In this document: piece after piece, positions 8,316 to 15,191 of the stretch
How the letters are laid out: each line of letters begins with the position of its first letter
Numbering within the stretch: the first letter of the stretch is position 1
Assembly: GCF_025567385.1 (NCBI RefSeq)
Contig: NZ_JAOQJU010000028.1
Location: 1-44,093 of the forward strand
Reading direction: 5' to 3'
Length of the DNA stretch: 44,093 nt
Source of the DNA: Claveliimonas acetigenes
Lineage (GTDB): Bacteria > Bacillota > Clostridia > Lachnospirales > Lachnospiraceae
The notes under the pieces: model-generated
What the model saw: the letters and a program-made list of their open reading frames with translations, nothing else
Told to the model about the DNA's origin: nothing
Database searches by the model: none
Translations under genes and position numbers: made by a program

Positions 8316-9194
8316 CTACTCTTCTACATCGAAATCACAATTTGCTGCACTGCCTGTACCATGGCACATCTCATCAAATACAAAATTGAATGATTGAATC
8401 ATTTCGTCCAAATAATAATTTCTGGCCTTCTTGTTACAAGCATACATATCACCAATAAAGCCTTCATCATTCCCCATCGCATGAACAAGGGTTTCCAGGA
8501 CCTTCATAAACTTCTTTTTTGAACAGCTTTCATACTGTCTGTTCACATATTTCTGGATATCTAACACACGAGCAGGATTATTTTCATTTTCCTCCAGAAT
8601 TCCAAACGCAAGATCCATGCCAAACTCATATCCATCAGCCTGAATTTGATCAATATCCATCTCTCCAAGCTCATCCTGATATCCTCGCTTTTCCATTGCA
8701 GTTAAAGACGTTTCATATTGATCAATATATCCCATATCCGCAATAGTTTCAAAAATATCTCTGGATGCTTTCACCATCTTATCCATAATAATTTCTCTTT
8801 CAGCCAGCGGCATATTTGCCATGATAGTATCTAATGTCATCATTGATTCTTCCTCCATCTCATTTTCATAAATATCATTGATATAAAAGTGGTTCGCCTT
8901 TCCATTGTTTGGAATGATACGCACCAGATTACCAACCTGAACCAGTTCCTGTACTGCCTGATCTACGCCATATCTAGTCGTATTCAGGTCTTTCTTCATT
9001 TCACTTTTGGGATAGATAACATACAGATCTCCGTTATGATCTACCCAACCATTCTGCACCGCAAATTTCAAACGATCCAGAAATAAGCTGTATAAAATCT
9101 TTGCTGTATTTGACAGATTTTTGTATTTTGCCATCTGAAACAGCACCTTCGGCACCTGCAGACACTCTACCGGCATATACTCCATCTTACTCAT
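8316..9194 (-). CDS. RepA_N-like replication protein (second copy)
   Basis: This 292-residue protein begins with the same RepA_N-type domain as its neighbour: VPKVLFQMAKYKNLSNTAK, LYSLFLDRLKFAVQNGWVD and GDLYVIYP match the family pattern. After about residue 110 it differs: a long acidic, helical region without the repeats seen in the first copy. Two RepA_N-like genes side by side suggest an old duplication followed by divergence, one as initiator and the other perhaps as accessory or regulator. AAGGAGGAAACA precedes the ATG, and the gene overlaps the upstream unknown gene by 8 bases. Confidence 0.75.
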   Translation of the reverse strand: MSKMEYMPVECLQVPKVLFQMAKYKNLSNTAKILYSLFLDRLKFAVQNGWVDHNGDLYVIYPKSEMKKDLNTTRYGVDQAVQELVQVGNLVRIIPNNGKANHFYINDIYENEMEEESMMTLDTIMANMPLAEREIIMDKMVKASRDIFETIADMGYIDQYETSLTAMEKRGYQDELGEMDIDQIQADGYEFGMDLAFGILEENENNPARVLDIQKYVNRQYESCSKKKFMKVLETLVHAMGNDEGFIGDMYACNKKARNYYLDEMIQSFNFVFDEMCHGTGSAANCDFDVEE

Positions 9195-9579
9195 TCATTG
9201 TTTCCTCCTTCTGTTTGTACAGCACTTCGGCTGAATTAATATTAATTTCCAGCATCCCTACAAATACCTGATAGTACAGCAGGCATATCTGTTCATCCTC
9301 TCTTGCCAGATACAATCCTTCCAGTTCATTGGACGGATGTTTCATTCCGTATACTGCCTGACAGATATCATGGATTTTCTCACATTCCACACTTCTAAGA
9401 TGCAGCTCCAAGGTGTGGTTAAATCTCTGCCAGTCCTCCAGTTTCTGATTTACTGACATCATGCACCGGAACAGTTCCGCTGCTTCACATGCTGCTGACA
9501 GCACTACATTTTTGTTATTGATACTTCCATCGGCATTCTTCATATGCCCTACCATATACGCCTGATCTACTGAAACCAT
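9187..9579 (-). CDS. Unknown ICE protein, 130 residues
   Basis: I do not recognise this family. The protein is 130 residues, mildly acidic and predicted mostly helical, with no membrane segment or signal. It carries several Cys residues that do not form a clear zinc motif. GGAGGATAAAAG stands before the ATG, and its stop overlaps the start of the second repA by 8 bases, so it is co-translated with replication genes and may serve replication or copy control. Confidence 0.7.
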   Translation of the reverse strand: MVSVDQAYMVGHMKNADGSINNKNVVLSAACEAAELFRCMMSVNQKLEDWQRFNHTLELHLRSVECEKIHDICQAVYGMKHPSNELEGLYLAREDEQICLLYYQVFVGMLEININSAEVLYKQKEETMNE

Positions 9580-9592
9580 CTTTTATCCTCCT

Positions 9593-9991
9593 CTATCTAA
9601 ACGGCATTTCTTCTTCCATGCCCTCTGGGATCTCTAAGAACCCTTCCGCATCTTCTGGAAACGGTGGTCTGTCAACCATTTTTGCACCTGCGAATTCAAT
9701 CCGGTTTGCATACACTTCGGTGGTATAAATCTTTTTCCCGGTATCCTTATCTTCATAATTACCTGTGACAATCTCGCCTTCCACCATGACCTTCGTGCCC
9801 TGCATCAGATAATCTCTGACAAATTCTGCTTTCTTTGCAAAAGCCTTTACCGGAATGAAACTGACTTCATCGGAATAATTTCTTCTGACTGCCAGAACAA
9901 ACTTGGCAATCTTATGAAGTCCTTTTTCATTCTCCACTTCGTTGTATCCGGGATTTCTTACCAATCGCCCGGAAATAACTGTTGTATTCAT
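9593..9991 (-). CDS. ssb: Single-stranded DNA-binding protein
   Basis: This 132-residue protein has an OB fold of the SSB type: it opens MNTTVISGRLVRNPGY, then KFVLAVRRNY, FIPVKAFAKKAEFV, and GTKVMVEGEIVTGNYEDKDTGKK. The C-terminus ends in an acidic stretch finishing EEMPFR, close to the usual DDDIPF tip that recruits partners but with one extra Arg. It is shorter than chromosomal SSBs (about 150-170). It likely coats the single strand during conjugative transfer or during replication of the circular form. GGAGGGTTAAGCCA precedes the ATG. Confidence 0.92.
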   Translation of the reverse strand: MNTTVISGRLVRNPGYNEVENEKGLHKIAKFVLAVRRNYSDEVSFIPVKAFAKKAEFVRDYLMQGTKVMVEGEIVTGNYEDKDTGKKIYTTEVYANRIEFAGAKMVDRPPFPEDAEGFLEIPEGMEEEMPFR

Positions 9992-10004
9992 TGGCTTAAC
10001 CCTC

Positions 10005-10403
10005 CTATGCTTTCATTGATTTGTAACAGATGCCGATACATGGTCCACATTTTCCATAGGCACATCCGTAACATTCATCTTTTTCCAACTCTTCTTGCTT
10101 CATTTCATCGGCAAACATTCCTAACAGTGTTGTATAAATCTTTTTCATTGCAAGGAACTTTTCTTCTGCTTTTTCCATCTTCTCTTTGTAAAATGGGATC
10201 AGTTCACGAAGAACTGGATGGAAACGTTCATTTTCATCATCCCAGGCACAGGTTTTCATCATACAACGTGGCTGTTTCTCATAATTGCCCAGATAATACG
10301 GGCAGAACGTACAGCCTCTTTCTTTAACAATTTCCACCGGAATTACTGGCATCTGACTTTTGATTTCCTTTGTTACATGCTTACTTTCAATTCGCTCTCT
10401 CAT
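10005..10403 (-). CDS. Cys-rich, probably zinc-binding ICE protein
   Basis: This protein of 132 residues is not one I can name. Two Cys clusters stand out: CTFCPYYLGNYEKQPRC with a following CAW near the N-terminus, and CYGCAYGKCGPCIGIC at the C-terminus. They suggest two zinc or metal sites joined by a charged helical segment. I start it at ATG 10403, where GGAGG precedes by nine bases; the longer frame upstream has no binding site. It lies between the terminator at 10470-10520 and ssb, so it probably begins a new transcription unit. Confidence 0.7.
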   Translation of the reverse strand: MRERIESKHVTKEIKSQMPVIPVEIVKERGCTFCPYYLGNYEKQPRCMMKTCAWDDENERFHPVLRELIPFYKEKMEKAEEKFLAMKKIYTTLLGMFADEMKQEELEKDECYGCAYGKCGPCIGICYKSMKA

Positions 10404-10469
10404 CTTAAAAATCCTCCAAGAATATATATTTGCAAAAGGGACTTCCCCTGAATTGCCTGGTTTTAAGCA

Positions 10470-10520
10470 CAAAAAAAAGAGGCAGACTTACGATTTTTGT
10501 TTTCGCAAGCCTGCCTCTTA
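10470..10520 (-). terminator. Rho-independent terminator after the small membrane protein
   Basis: On the minus strand AAGAGGCAGGCTTGCG pairs with the downstream arm around TAAGTCTGCCTCTT and is followed by a run of eight T. It ends the parA-parB-small gene unit before the Cys-rich gene. Confidence 0.85.
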
Positions 10521-10533
10521 TCAATCTAATATT

Positions 10534-10845
10534 CTATTTTCCAATGACATACCGTATAAACACGTATATCGCTCTAATCACATACACTGGAATCATGATA
10601 CTTCCAATCAATGCTCCAATGATGACACTTAATGCAGCCATCCCAAGTGTTGCTGTGGTATCCATTCCTCTCGGAATCAAAATCAACCGCATTTTATGTA
10701 TTCCAAATGGAAGTCCGGCAATAAATACCCACCAGAACCAATCCGTCTGTCCACTGACCTTCATAATTGTTTTTGTCATCCAAAACCAGAATACCATAAA
10801 TGCCAGTGGCAGAATCGATTTTTTAATTACATCTTCAATCGTCAT
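10534..10845 (-). CDS. Small ICE membrane protein (DUF6050-like)
   Basis: This protein of 103 residues starts MTIEDVIKKSILPLAF. Three hydrophobic segments follow (about residues 10-28, 36-52 and 65-100). I chose ATG 10845 because GGGAGAAAAAAG precedes it and because the upstream part of the longer frame overlaps another small gene. It resembles the DUF6050 type found in Firmicute ICEs. The role is unknown; by place it may belong to the maintenance module rather than the transfer machine. A terminator follows directly. Confidence 0.65.
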   Translation of the reverse strand: MTIEDVIKKSILPLAFMVFWFWMTKTIMKVSGQTDWFWWVFIAGLPFGIHKMRLILIPRGMDTTATLGMAALSVIIGALIGSIMIPVYVIRAIYVFIRYVIGK

Positions 10846-11002
10846 CTTTTTTCTCCCTCTGTCTGATTCCTTCCGCCACCTCCCGATTAAGGTTTGCCAG
10901 TATTTCTCTAACCACAGGAGAATCCAATCGAAAGGTTTCCAGATCTTTCTCCGTAAGCTCCCTTCCGTTCGCATCATATCTTCGTACAATTTTTAAAGCC
11001 AT
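10835..11002 (-). CDS. Small ICE protein of 55 residues
   Basis: A short frame begins MALKIVRRYDANGRELTEKD and ends in REKKDDD. It is preceded by AGGAAGGAAGTGAAAGT and overlaps the next gene by 11 bases. The sequence is charged and helical and has the look of a conserved ICE gene, but I do not recognise it. The tight overlaps on both sides are the main support that it is translated. Confidence 0.6.
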   Translation of the reverse strand: MALKIVRRYDANGRELTEKDLETFRLDSPVVREILANLNREVAEGIRQREKKDDD

Positions 11003-11006
11003 ACTT

Positions 11007-11141
11007 TCACTTCCTTCCTGCTGATAATCCTAATGTTTTCAACAAATGTTTAAACTTCTCTCTTTTTATCCGTTTAACACGTATCTTTTCTATCTTTTTC
11101 AGATAGACTTGTATTCTACTTGCCATATCTTCATTGCTCAT
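11007..11141 (-). CDS. Very small basic protein of 44 residues
   Basis: This frame begins MSNEDMASRIQVYLKKIEK and is rich in Lys and Arg. Its ATG overlaps the parB stop as ATGA and its stop lies four bases before the next start, so a chain of overlapping genes runs from parB to 10534. Function unknown; a small DNA- or RNA-binding role would fit the charge. Confidence 0.5.
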   Translation of the reverse strand: MSNEDMASRIQVYLKKIEKIRVKRIKREKFKHLLKTLGLSAGRK

Positions 11142-12043
11142 TCTTTACCCTCTCTTTCTGCCCACGATGCCAGAAGCATAAATATAATTTCTTCCATCTG
11201 AGTCTTTGTATATGTATCTGGAAAATATTGTTTCAATTTCTTCGCCGTAATCTGCACCTGAACTTTTTCAGTACTTTCATTCATGCAAATCTGGTCAATT
11301 TCTGAATACGTCAACATCCGCTCTTTTGAAATCTGCTTCAATTCCTTTGCCTGCTTCATGGAAGGTACCATATTGTGATTATGCATATACTGAAGTAATA
11401 TCTGCTGCTCTTCAGTTCTCAAATAAGAAACTTCAACAGCTGTATTAAAGGGAAGCTTCTTCTCGTCTGCCAATTCTAAAAACTCTGCGATCAACTCTGT
11501 CAGATGAATATATCGAAGAATTTGTCTGGAACTATCTCCTGTATTCTGACTGACTTCTTCCGCCGCCAACTTCTTGCCAACTTGGCAAGAAGTTAAATCA
11601 GACCGTTTCCCCTGACGCTTTAACGCCTCATATTTCATTTTATAAGCGAATGCCTTTTCGCTGATCAGTAGTTCTTCTCGCTGAATGTTGGAATCTACCA
11701 TGATCACCGTCGCTTCATCATCTGTAAGATCTTTGATGATAACCGGCATTTTCTCTAATCCTGCAAGTTCACATGCTCGTTTTCGCCGATGACCAGCTAC
11801 AATCTCATAACCACCGGACTCTCTCAACCGCACAATACCGGGAACCAACACGCCATACTGTGTAATGCTATCTGATAATTCTTCCATTTTCTTATCATCT
11901 TTTACTTGAAATGGGTGATTCGGAAATGGATGAAGGCTTCCTATTGCTATCTCACTAATTTCATTGGTCGTCTCTTCATTTGTTCCAAACAACGCATCAA
12001 GTGGCTGTAAGGAAATGGGAGTTACTCTTTTTTTAGATGGCAT
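11138..12043 (-). CDS. parB: ParB-family partition protein
   Basis: This 301-residue protein has the ParB N-terminal nuclease/CTPase-like domain, with the box GHRRKRACELAGL and TDDEATVIMVDSNIQRE near residues 80-125. A central helix-turn-helix follows (about 160-190, around SQNTGDSSRQILRYI) and a C-terminal dimer region. ParB binds centromere sites and loads onto DNA with the help of CTP. Start is ATG 12043 after GGAGGTGCTGAAAG, overlapping parA by 11 bases. Together with parA and the repA genes it gives the ICE a plasmid-like way to stay in the cell when excised. Confidence 0.92.
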   Translation of the reverse strand: MPSKKRVTPISLQPLDALFGTNEETTNEISEIAIGSLHPFPNHPFQVKDDKKMEELSDSITQYGVLVPGIVRLRESGGYEIVAGHRRKRACELAGLEKMPVIIKDLTDDEATVIMVDSNIQREELLISEKAFAYKMKYEALKRQGKRSDLTSCQVGKKLAAEEVSQNTGDSSRQILRYIHLTELIAEFLELADEKKLPFNTAVEVSYLRTEEQQILLQYMHNHNMVPSMKQAKELKQISKERMLTYSEIDQICMNESTEKVQVQITAKKLKQYFPDTYTKTQMEEIIFMLLASWAEREGKE

Positions 12044-12818
12044 CTTTCAGCACCTCCTCCGTCACTCTTCGATAGGCTTCTGTAGCTTTGCCTTTAGGAT
12101 CATAAGAGAAAATACTCTGTCCTTCTCTGACTGCTTCCTTCATTCTTACAGAAAATGGAATATAATTATCAAAAATATGAATTTGACTTCCATATACATT
12201 TCTAAGAAGTTCCATATTATTTCTGGCATCATTTGTATGAGCATCGACCATCGTGAACAGAATCCCACCGACCTGCAGCTTCGGATTAATCTGCTTACGA
12301 ACCTTACCGATCGTTTTTAACAACTGCTGCAATCCTTTGATTGGCAGGTAGGACGCTTCAACTGGAATGAGGACTTCATCTGATGCAGCCAGCGCATTGA
12401 TCGTAATCATTCCCAATGATGGCATACAATCAATGATGACTGCATCATATTGATCCTTGATACCATACAAAATCTGTTTCAATACATATTCCCTGCTCAT
12501 TGCATTTACCAACTGTACTTCCGTACCTGCCAGTCCAATATTAGAACAGATAATGTCTATTCCCTCTGCCTGATGTCTGATATAACAGTCTGAAGGAATA
12601 TCTTCATCTTTCATTACTGCATCCATAAGAGTTGTAAGTGTTTCATTACTGTCATCACAATCACGATATCCAAATCCTGCGGATACATCAGACTGTGGAT
12701 CTGCATCTACGATTAACACTTTCATATTCTTTTGTGCCAATCCTACTGCTAAATTAGCTGTACATGCGGATTTTCCCGTTCCCCCTTTTTGGTTTACAAT
12801 AGAAATAATTCTAGTCAT
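12033..12818 (-). CDS. parA: ParA-family partition ATPase
   Basis: This 261-residue ParA/Soj-type ATPase has the deviant Walker A NQKGGTGKSACTANLA at residues 9-24, Walker A' YDAVIIDCMPSLG in the middle, and VLIPVEASYLPIKGL further on. It moves ParB-bound DNA on the nucleoid. I take ATG 12818, which follows AAAGGTGATGAAAAA; the ORF could extend six codons but that part contains the binding site. It is the first gene of the ICE operon, about 200 bases from the element's end. Confidence 0.92.
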   Translation of the reverse strand: MTRIISIVNQKGGTGKSACTANLAVGLAQKNMKVLIVDADPQSDVSAGFGYRDCDDSNETLTTLMDAVMKDEDIPSDCYIRHQAEGIDIICSNIGLAGTEVQLVNAMSREYVLKQILYGIKDQYDAVIIDCMPSLGMITINALAASDEVLIPVEASYLPIKGLQQLLKTIGKVRKQINPKLQVGGILFTMVDAHTNDARNNMELLRNVYGSQIHIFDNYIPFSVRMKEAVREGQSIFSYDPKGKATEAYRRVTEEVLKDAI

Positions 12819-12847
12819 TTTTTCATCACCTTTCAATCAATAAAAAT

Positions 12848-12895
12848 GACCGAATCAGCTAAACAGATTTTCATCCATCACGAGCTAATTCGGTC
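12848..12895. repeat. 13-bp inverted repeat upstream of parA
   Basis: GACCGAATCAGCT (12848-12860) is mirrored by AGCTAATTCGGTC (12883-12895) with one mismatch. T-rich flanks on both sides would allow a terminator in either direction, but it lies in the parA 5' leader, so an operator, attenuator or parS-type site is equally possible. Confidence 0.5.
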
Positions 12896-12919
12896 CTGTT
12901 TTTCGCTATTAAATTGTAA

Positions 12920-12938
12920 TATCACCACTTTCGTGATA
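12920..12938. promoter_or_regulatory. TATCAC/GTGATA palindrome in the parA promoter region
   Basis: The inverted repeat TATCAC-N7-GTGATA lies in the likely promoter of the parAB operon; on the minus strand TTTACT with a TATTAC-type -10 eighteen bases on flanks it. ParA or ParB autoregulation through this operator would fit. Confidence 0.35.
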
Positions 12939-13014
12939 CAGTAAAAGCATCTCAGATAAAAGCGGAAATTTTCTTTCATCTGAATAAGGTTTTTATAAAA
13001 GATAGGCCTTTCCT

Positions 13015-13117
13015 TCATAAATTTGTTGATTCGTTGCAAGTTTTTTCAGGACCAAATCGACTCAACCCCTTGTATTTACTGGGTTTCCGTTGATTTAGTC
13101 TTATTTTATCATCATCA
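13015..13117. mobile_element. ICE end joined to the broken integrase gene
   Basis: The integrase frame leaves its family at about 13118, directly after GIREG. From there to parA the DNA belongs to the ICE. The segment holds several related short motifs in both orientations (GTTGATTCG at 13024, AATCGACTCAACC at 13057, CGTTGATTTAGTC at 13088) that look like arm-type recombinase sites. A Tn1549/Tn916-like element with parA near its terminus fits. The exact base of the junction cannot be set without the empty site. Confidence 0.6.
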
Positions 13118-13731
13118 TCGCCCTCTCGGATACCGCACCAGTAAAGCATTTCAAACGCATAAAAGGAAACAGGCTTGTCCATCATCTCAAAAGAGAATTT
13201 CTTGTATTCTTCCTTTGTCCAGAACAGCATTTCCTTGTGTTCCTCACGTCCCATATTTCCCACCTTTGCCGCAGGATTGGAACGCAGTTCATAGTAGCGG
13301 ACAGCGTGATTGAAAATGGCGGACAACTGATTGTGCAGCGTTTTCAGATACGTCTGTGAATAAGGCTTTTTCTTCTCATCACGATAGGCAAGCATTTCAT
13401 TCTGCCAAGTAATAATCTCCTTTGTGGAAATCTCGCTGATTTTCAGTTTCCCGAAATACGGAAGTATCTTTGTGCGTATGATATGCTCTTTGGTAAGCCA
13501 CGTGTTTTCCTTCAAACGGTTCTTCACATCATTGATATAAAGCTCCGTAAAGGCTTCAAAACTCATATCAAGGTCTGAAGAAGTCTGCAATTTGAACATT
13601 CTTTCCCATTCCTGTGCTTCTCGTTTGGTAGCAAAGCCACGCTTGCATTTCTGCTTGCGTTCCCCTTTCCAGTTCACATACCTTGCCATCACATACCAAG
13701 TACCGTTATCTTCATTCTTAAATACCGGCAT
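13118..13731 (-). pseudogene. Tyrosine integrase, truncated by the ICE
   Basis: The first 204 residues are a Tn916/phage-type tyrosine recombinase. The N-terminal arm-binding domain (NEDNGTWYVMARYVNWKG, residues 6-23) is followed by a core-binding domain (about 57-155) and the first catalytic Arg in YWCGIREG (Arg202). Family members run to about 370-400 residues and continue GELLALT; here the frame changes to Asp repeats and an unrelated 33-residue tail, ending at 13015. The His-x-x-Arg, His and Tyr residues are missing, so the protein cannot recombine. The start ATG lies right after the xis stop with GGGGGAAATGTAA before it. The missing 3' half should lie beyond the other end of the ICE. Confidence 0.85.
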
Positions 13732-13920
13732 TTACATTTCCCCCTTTCCTGCTCCGTAGAGCCTTTCGTAAAAATACTGGCGATTTACACGCCCTGCAAT
13801 CGTAATAAAGCCCTTTGCTTTCAATTCCTCATTTAATTGTCTGATGAGTTTATATGCATAAGGTTTTGATACGTTTAGTTCCTGAGCCACATCTTCGGCT
13901 CGGATAAATCTGTTTTCCAT
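13732..13920 (-). CDS. Excisionase-like HTH protein
   Basis: This small 62-residue basic protein begins MENRFIRAEDVAQELNVSKP, a winged-helix or HTH motif like those of excisionases and AlpA/MerR-type regulators. It sits immediately before the integrase with no gap, the usual place of xis. AAGGAAGAAAAAGGAT precedes the ATG. It would bend DNA at the attachment site and direct the integrase toward excision; with the integrase broken it can no longer act in cis. Confidence 0.75.
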   Translation of the reverse strand: MENRFIRAEDVAQELNVSKPYAYKLIRQLNEELKAKGFITIAGRVNRQYFYERLYGAGKGEM

Positions 13921-14206
13921 ATCCTTTTTCTTCCTTTCTTAAAATAATTTTTTGCTTGCCGCTTTCTCCGTGTTAAAGTTCCAACAGGCACTCCTGCTTG
14001 TCGGCAGGCGCTGTGCTGTCCCAATGCACCGCAGTACATCAGGCGCTCGCTCGTATAGGGGTTCCCGAAAAGTCGGAGACTTTTGGGGAAGAGGAGGAGC
14101 AGTGCAGCGAATGAGCTTTTGTGCTTGCACACAAGCGAACGATACGGAACTTGCTCCGACGAGGTCTTGGCGGTTTGGCTTTTCGGACGGTCATTCAGTT
14201 GTCGCA
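13921..14206 (-). other. Structured non-coding leader upstream of xis; possible oriT
   Basis: About 290 bases without a credible gene. The DNA is GC-richer than its surroundings and full of hairpins: AAAAGTC-GGA-GACTTTT near 14068, TTGTG-N6-CACAA near 14118, and GCCTGC-type repeats near 14000. Two minus-strand frames run through it but neither has a binding site or family match. It would be transcribed as a long leader from the promoter at 14235-14263. Similar hairpin-rich stretches near mobilisation genes serve as oriT, but there is no relaxase here to support that. Confidence 0.35.
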
Positions 14207-14332
14207 TTAAGCATATTTGTTTAATTCGTAATTTATTTTACTAAACATATTTGCTATTGTCAAGTGGTTGCAAAGAAAATATTAAACATTTTTGTTTCGG
14301 TTTTTCTTGACTTCCACTAAACATTTCTGCTA
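14207..14332. promoter_or_regulatory. Four repeated operator-like sites between divergent promoters
   Basis: A 17-base motif of the form ACTAAACATATTTGCTA occurs four times: 14207-14223, 14240-14256, 14281-14297 and 14316-14332. It is partly palindromic (AAACA-N4-TGTTT is clearest in the third copy). Copies two and four lie in the spacers of the two promoters listed separately, so one bound repressor can shut both. The adjacent HTH gene is the natural ligand. Confidence 0.75.
14235..14263 (-). promoter_or_regulatory. Promoter toward xis-int
   Basis: On the minus strand TTGACA (14258-14263) and TAAAAT (14235-14240) are 17 bases apart, a near-consensus sigma-A promoter. The second operator copy fills the spacer. 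Confidence 0.7.
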
Positions 14333-14336
14333 TACT
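14307..14336 (+). promoter_or_regulatory. Promoter of the HTH repressor gene
   Basis: TTGACT (14307-14312) and TATACT (14331-14336) are 18 bases apart. The fourth operator copy fills the spacer, which suggests negative autoregulation. Confidence 0.7.
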
Positions 14337-14368
14337 TATTTCACTAAATATAAAAGGAGCGTATCATT

Positions 14369-14899
14369 ATGGCTATCAGCGAAAGAATACATTTTTTCAG
14401 ACTAATGCGTGGTATGACACAAAAGTATCTCGGTACAGCAATCGGTTTTCCAGAAAAGAGTGCTGATGTGCGTTTGGCACAGTACGAAACTGGTACACGC
14501 AAACCGAAAGCAGACCTTACAAATGCATTGGCACAGGTGCTTGATGTTTCTCCACAGGCTCTTGATGTTCCTGACATAGACAGCTATATCGGTCTTATGC
14601 ACACTCTGTTTACCCTTGAAGATATTTACGGTCTTACTGTCAGTGAAGCAGACGGAGAGGTATGCTTAAAGGTCAACAAGGACAAAGGCAGAGAAGCATA
14701 TGAACTCCTCAAAATGCTGTATGCTTGGAAAGAACAGGCAGACAAGCTATCTTCCGAAGAAATCAACAGAGAAGAATACGATAACTGGCGTTACCATTAT
14801 CCAGAGTTCGACACCACACAGCGTTGGGCAAAAGTTCCATCACAGGAATTAAGTGACGCTCTCGTGGAAGCATTCAAAGACCACTTGAAAGATAAATAA
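14369..14899 (+). CDS. XRE-type HTH repressor of the guaA-linked element
   Basis: This 176-residue protein has an N-terminal HTH of the XRE/Cro type (about residues 8-65: FRLMRGMTQKYLG, then VRLAQYETGTRKPKADL and LAQVLDVSPQALDV). A C-terminal helical region without a known domain holds an EEINREEYDNWRYHYPE-like segment. AAAAGGAGCGTATCATT precedes the ATG. It faces away from xis-int with four operator-like sites in between, the layout of an immunity or lysogeny-type switch. It likely keeps excision off and regulates itself. Confidence 0.82.
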   Translation: MAISERIHFFRLMRGMTQKYLGTAIGFPEKSADVRLAQYETGTRKPKADLTNALAQVLDVSPQALDVPDIDSYIGLMHTLFTLEDIYGLTVSEADGEVCLKVNKDKGREAYELLKMLYAWKEQADKLSSEEINREEYDNWRYHYPEFDTTQRWAKVPSQELSDALVEAFKDHLKDK

Positions 14900-14954
14900 G
14901 CACCTACAGGACCTGCCACTGGCAGCTCCCTACAGATGCTTTGGCAACGACAAA

Positions 14955-14994
14955 AAAGCCCTTAACTATGGTTATTAACCACAGCTAAGGGCTT
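14955..14994. terminator. Strong hairpin terminator between the repressor gene and guaA
   Basis: AAGCCCTTA (14956-14964) pairs with TAAGGGCTT (14986-14994), and inner bases GGTTA/TAACC extend the stem. On the minus strand it is followed by six T, so it can end guaA transcripts; on the plus strand it can end the repressor transcript. Confidence 0.7.
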
Positions 14995-14999
14995 AGTTT

Positions 15000-15191
15000 A
15001 TAATATGGAATTTGTTCAGAGCCAAGCTCCGAACTTTAGTCTGCAAGCCACCTGTTAATTGTTCCGTTACCCATAAACCACTGGATAACAAGAATAATGG
15101 CACTTGCTATGACTGTTATCAATTTGTTATCAAAAGACTAATCGAAATCGCTGAAACCCGCATAAACACTGGCTTTTTTAAGCAACTCGAT
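15000..15191. other. Element end at the 3' end of guaA, with recombinase-site-like repeats
   Basis: This gap between the terminator and the guaA stop has no gene. It contains GTTATCAATTTGTTATC (15115-15131), a direct repeat of TTGTTATC/GTTATCAA, and an inverted copy GGATAACAA at 15083-15091, which look like arm-type sites of a tyrosine integrase. guaA 3' ends are a known landing site for genomic islands. The crossover sequence cannot be fixed because the second copy is not in the window. Confidence 0.45.

Noticed and set aside
13875..14207. Minus-strand frame of 110 codons upstream of xis
   Set aside because: No binding site, biased composition and overlap with hairpins; better explained as structured non-coding DNA.
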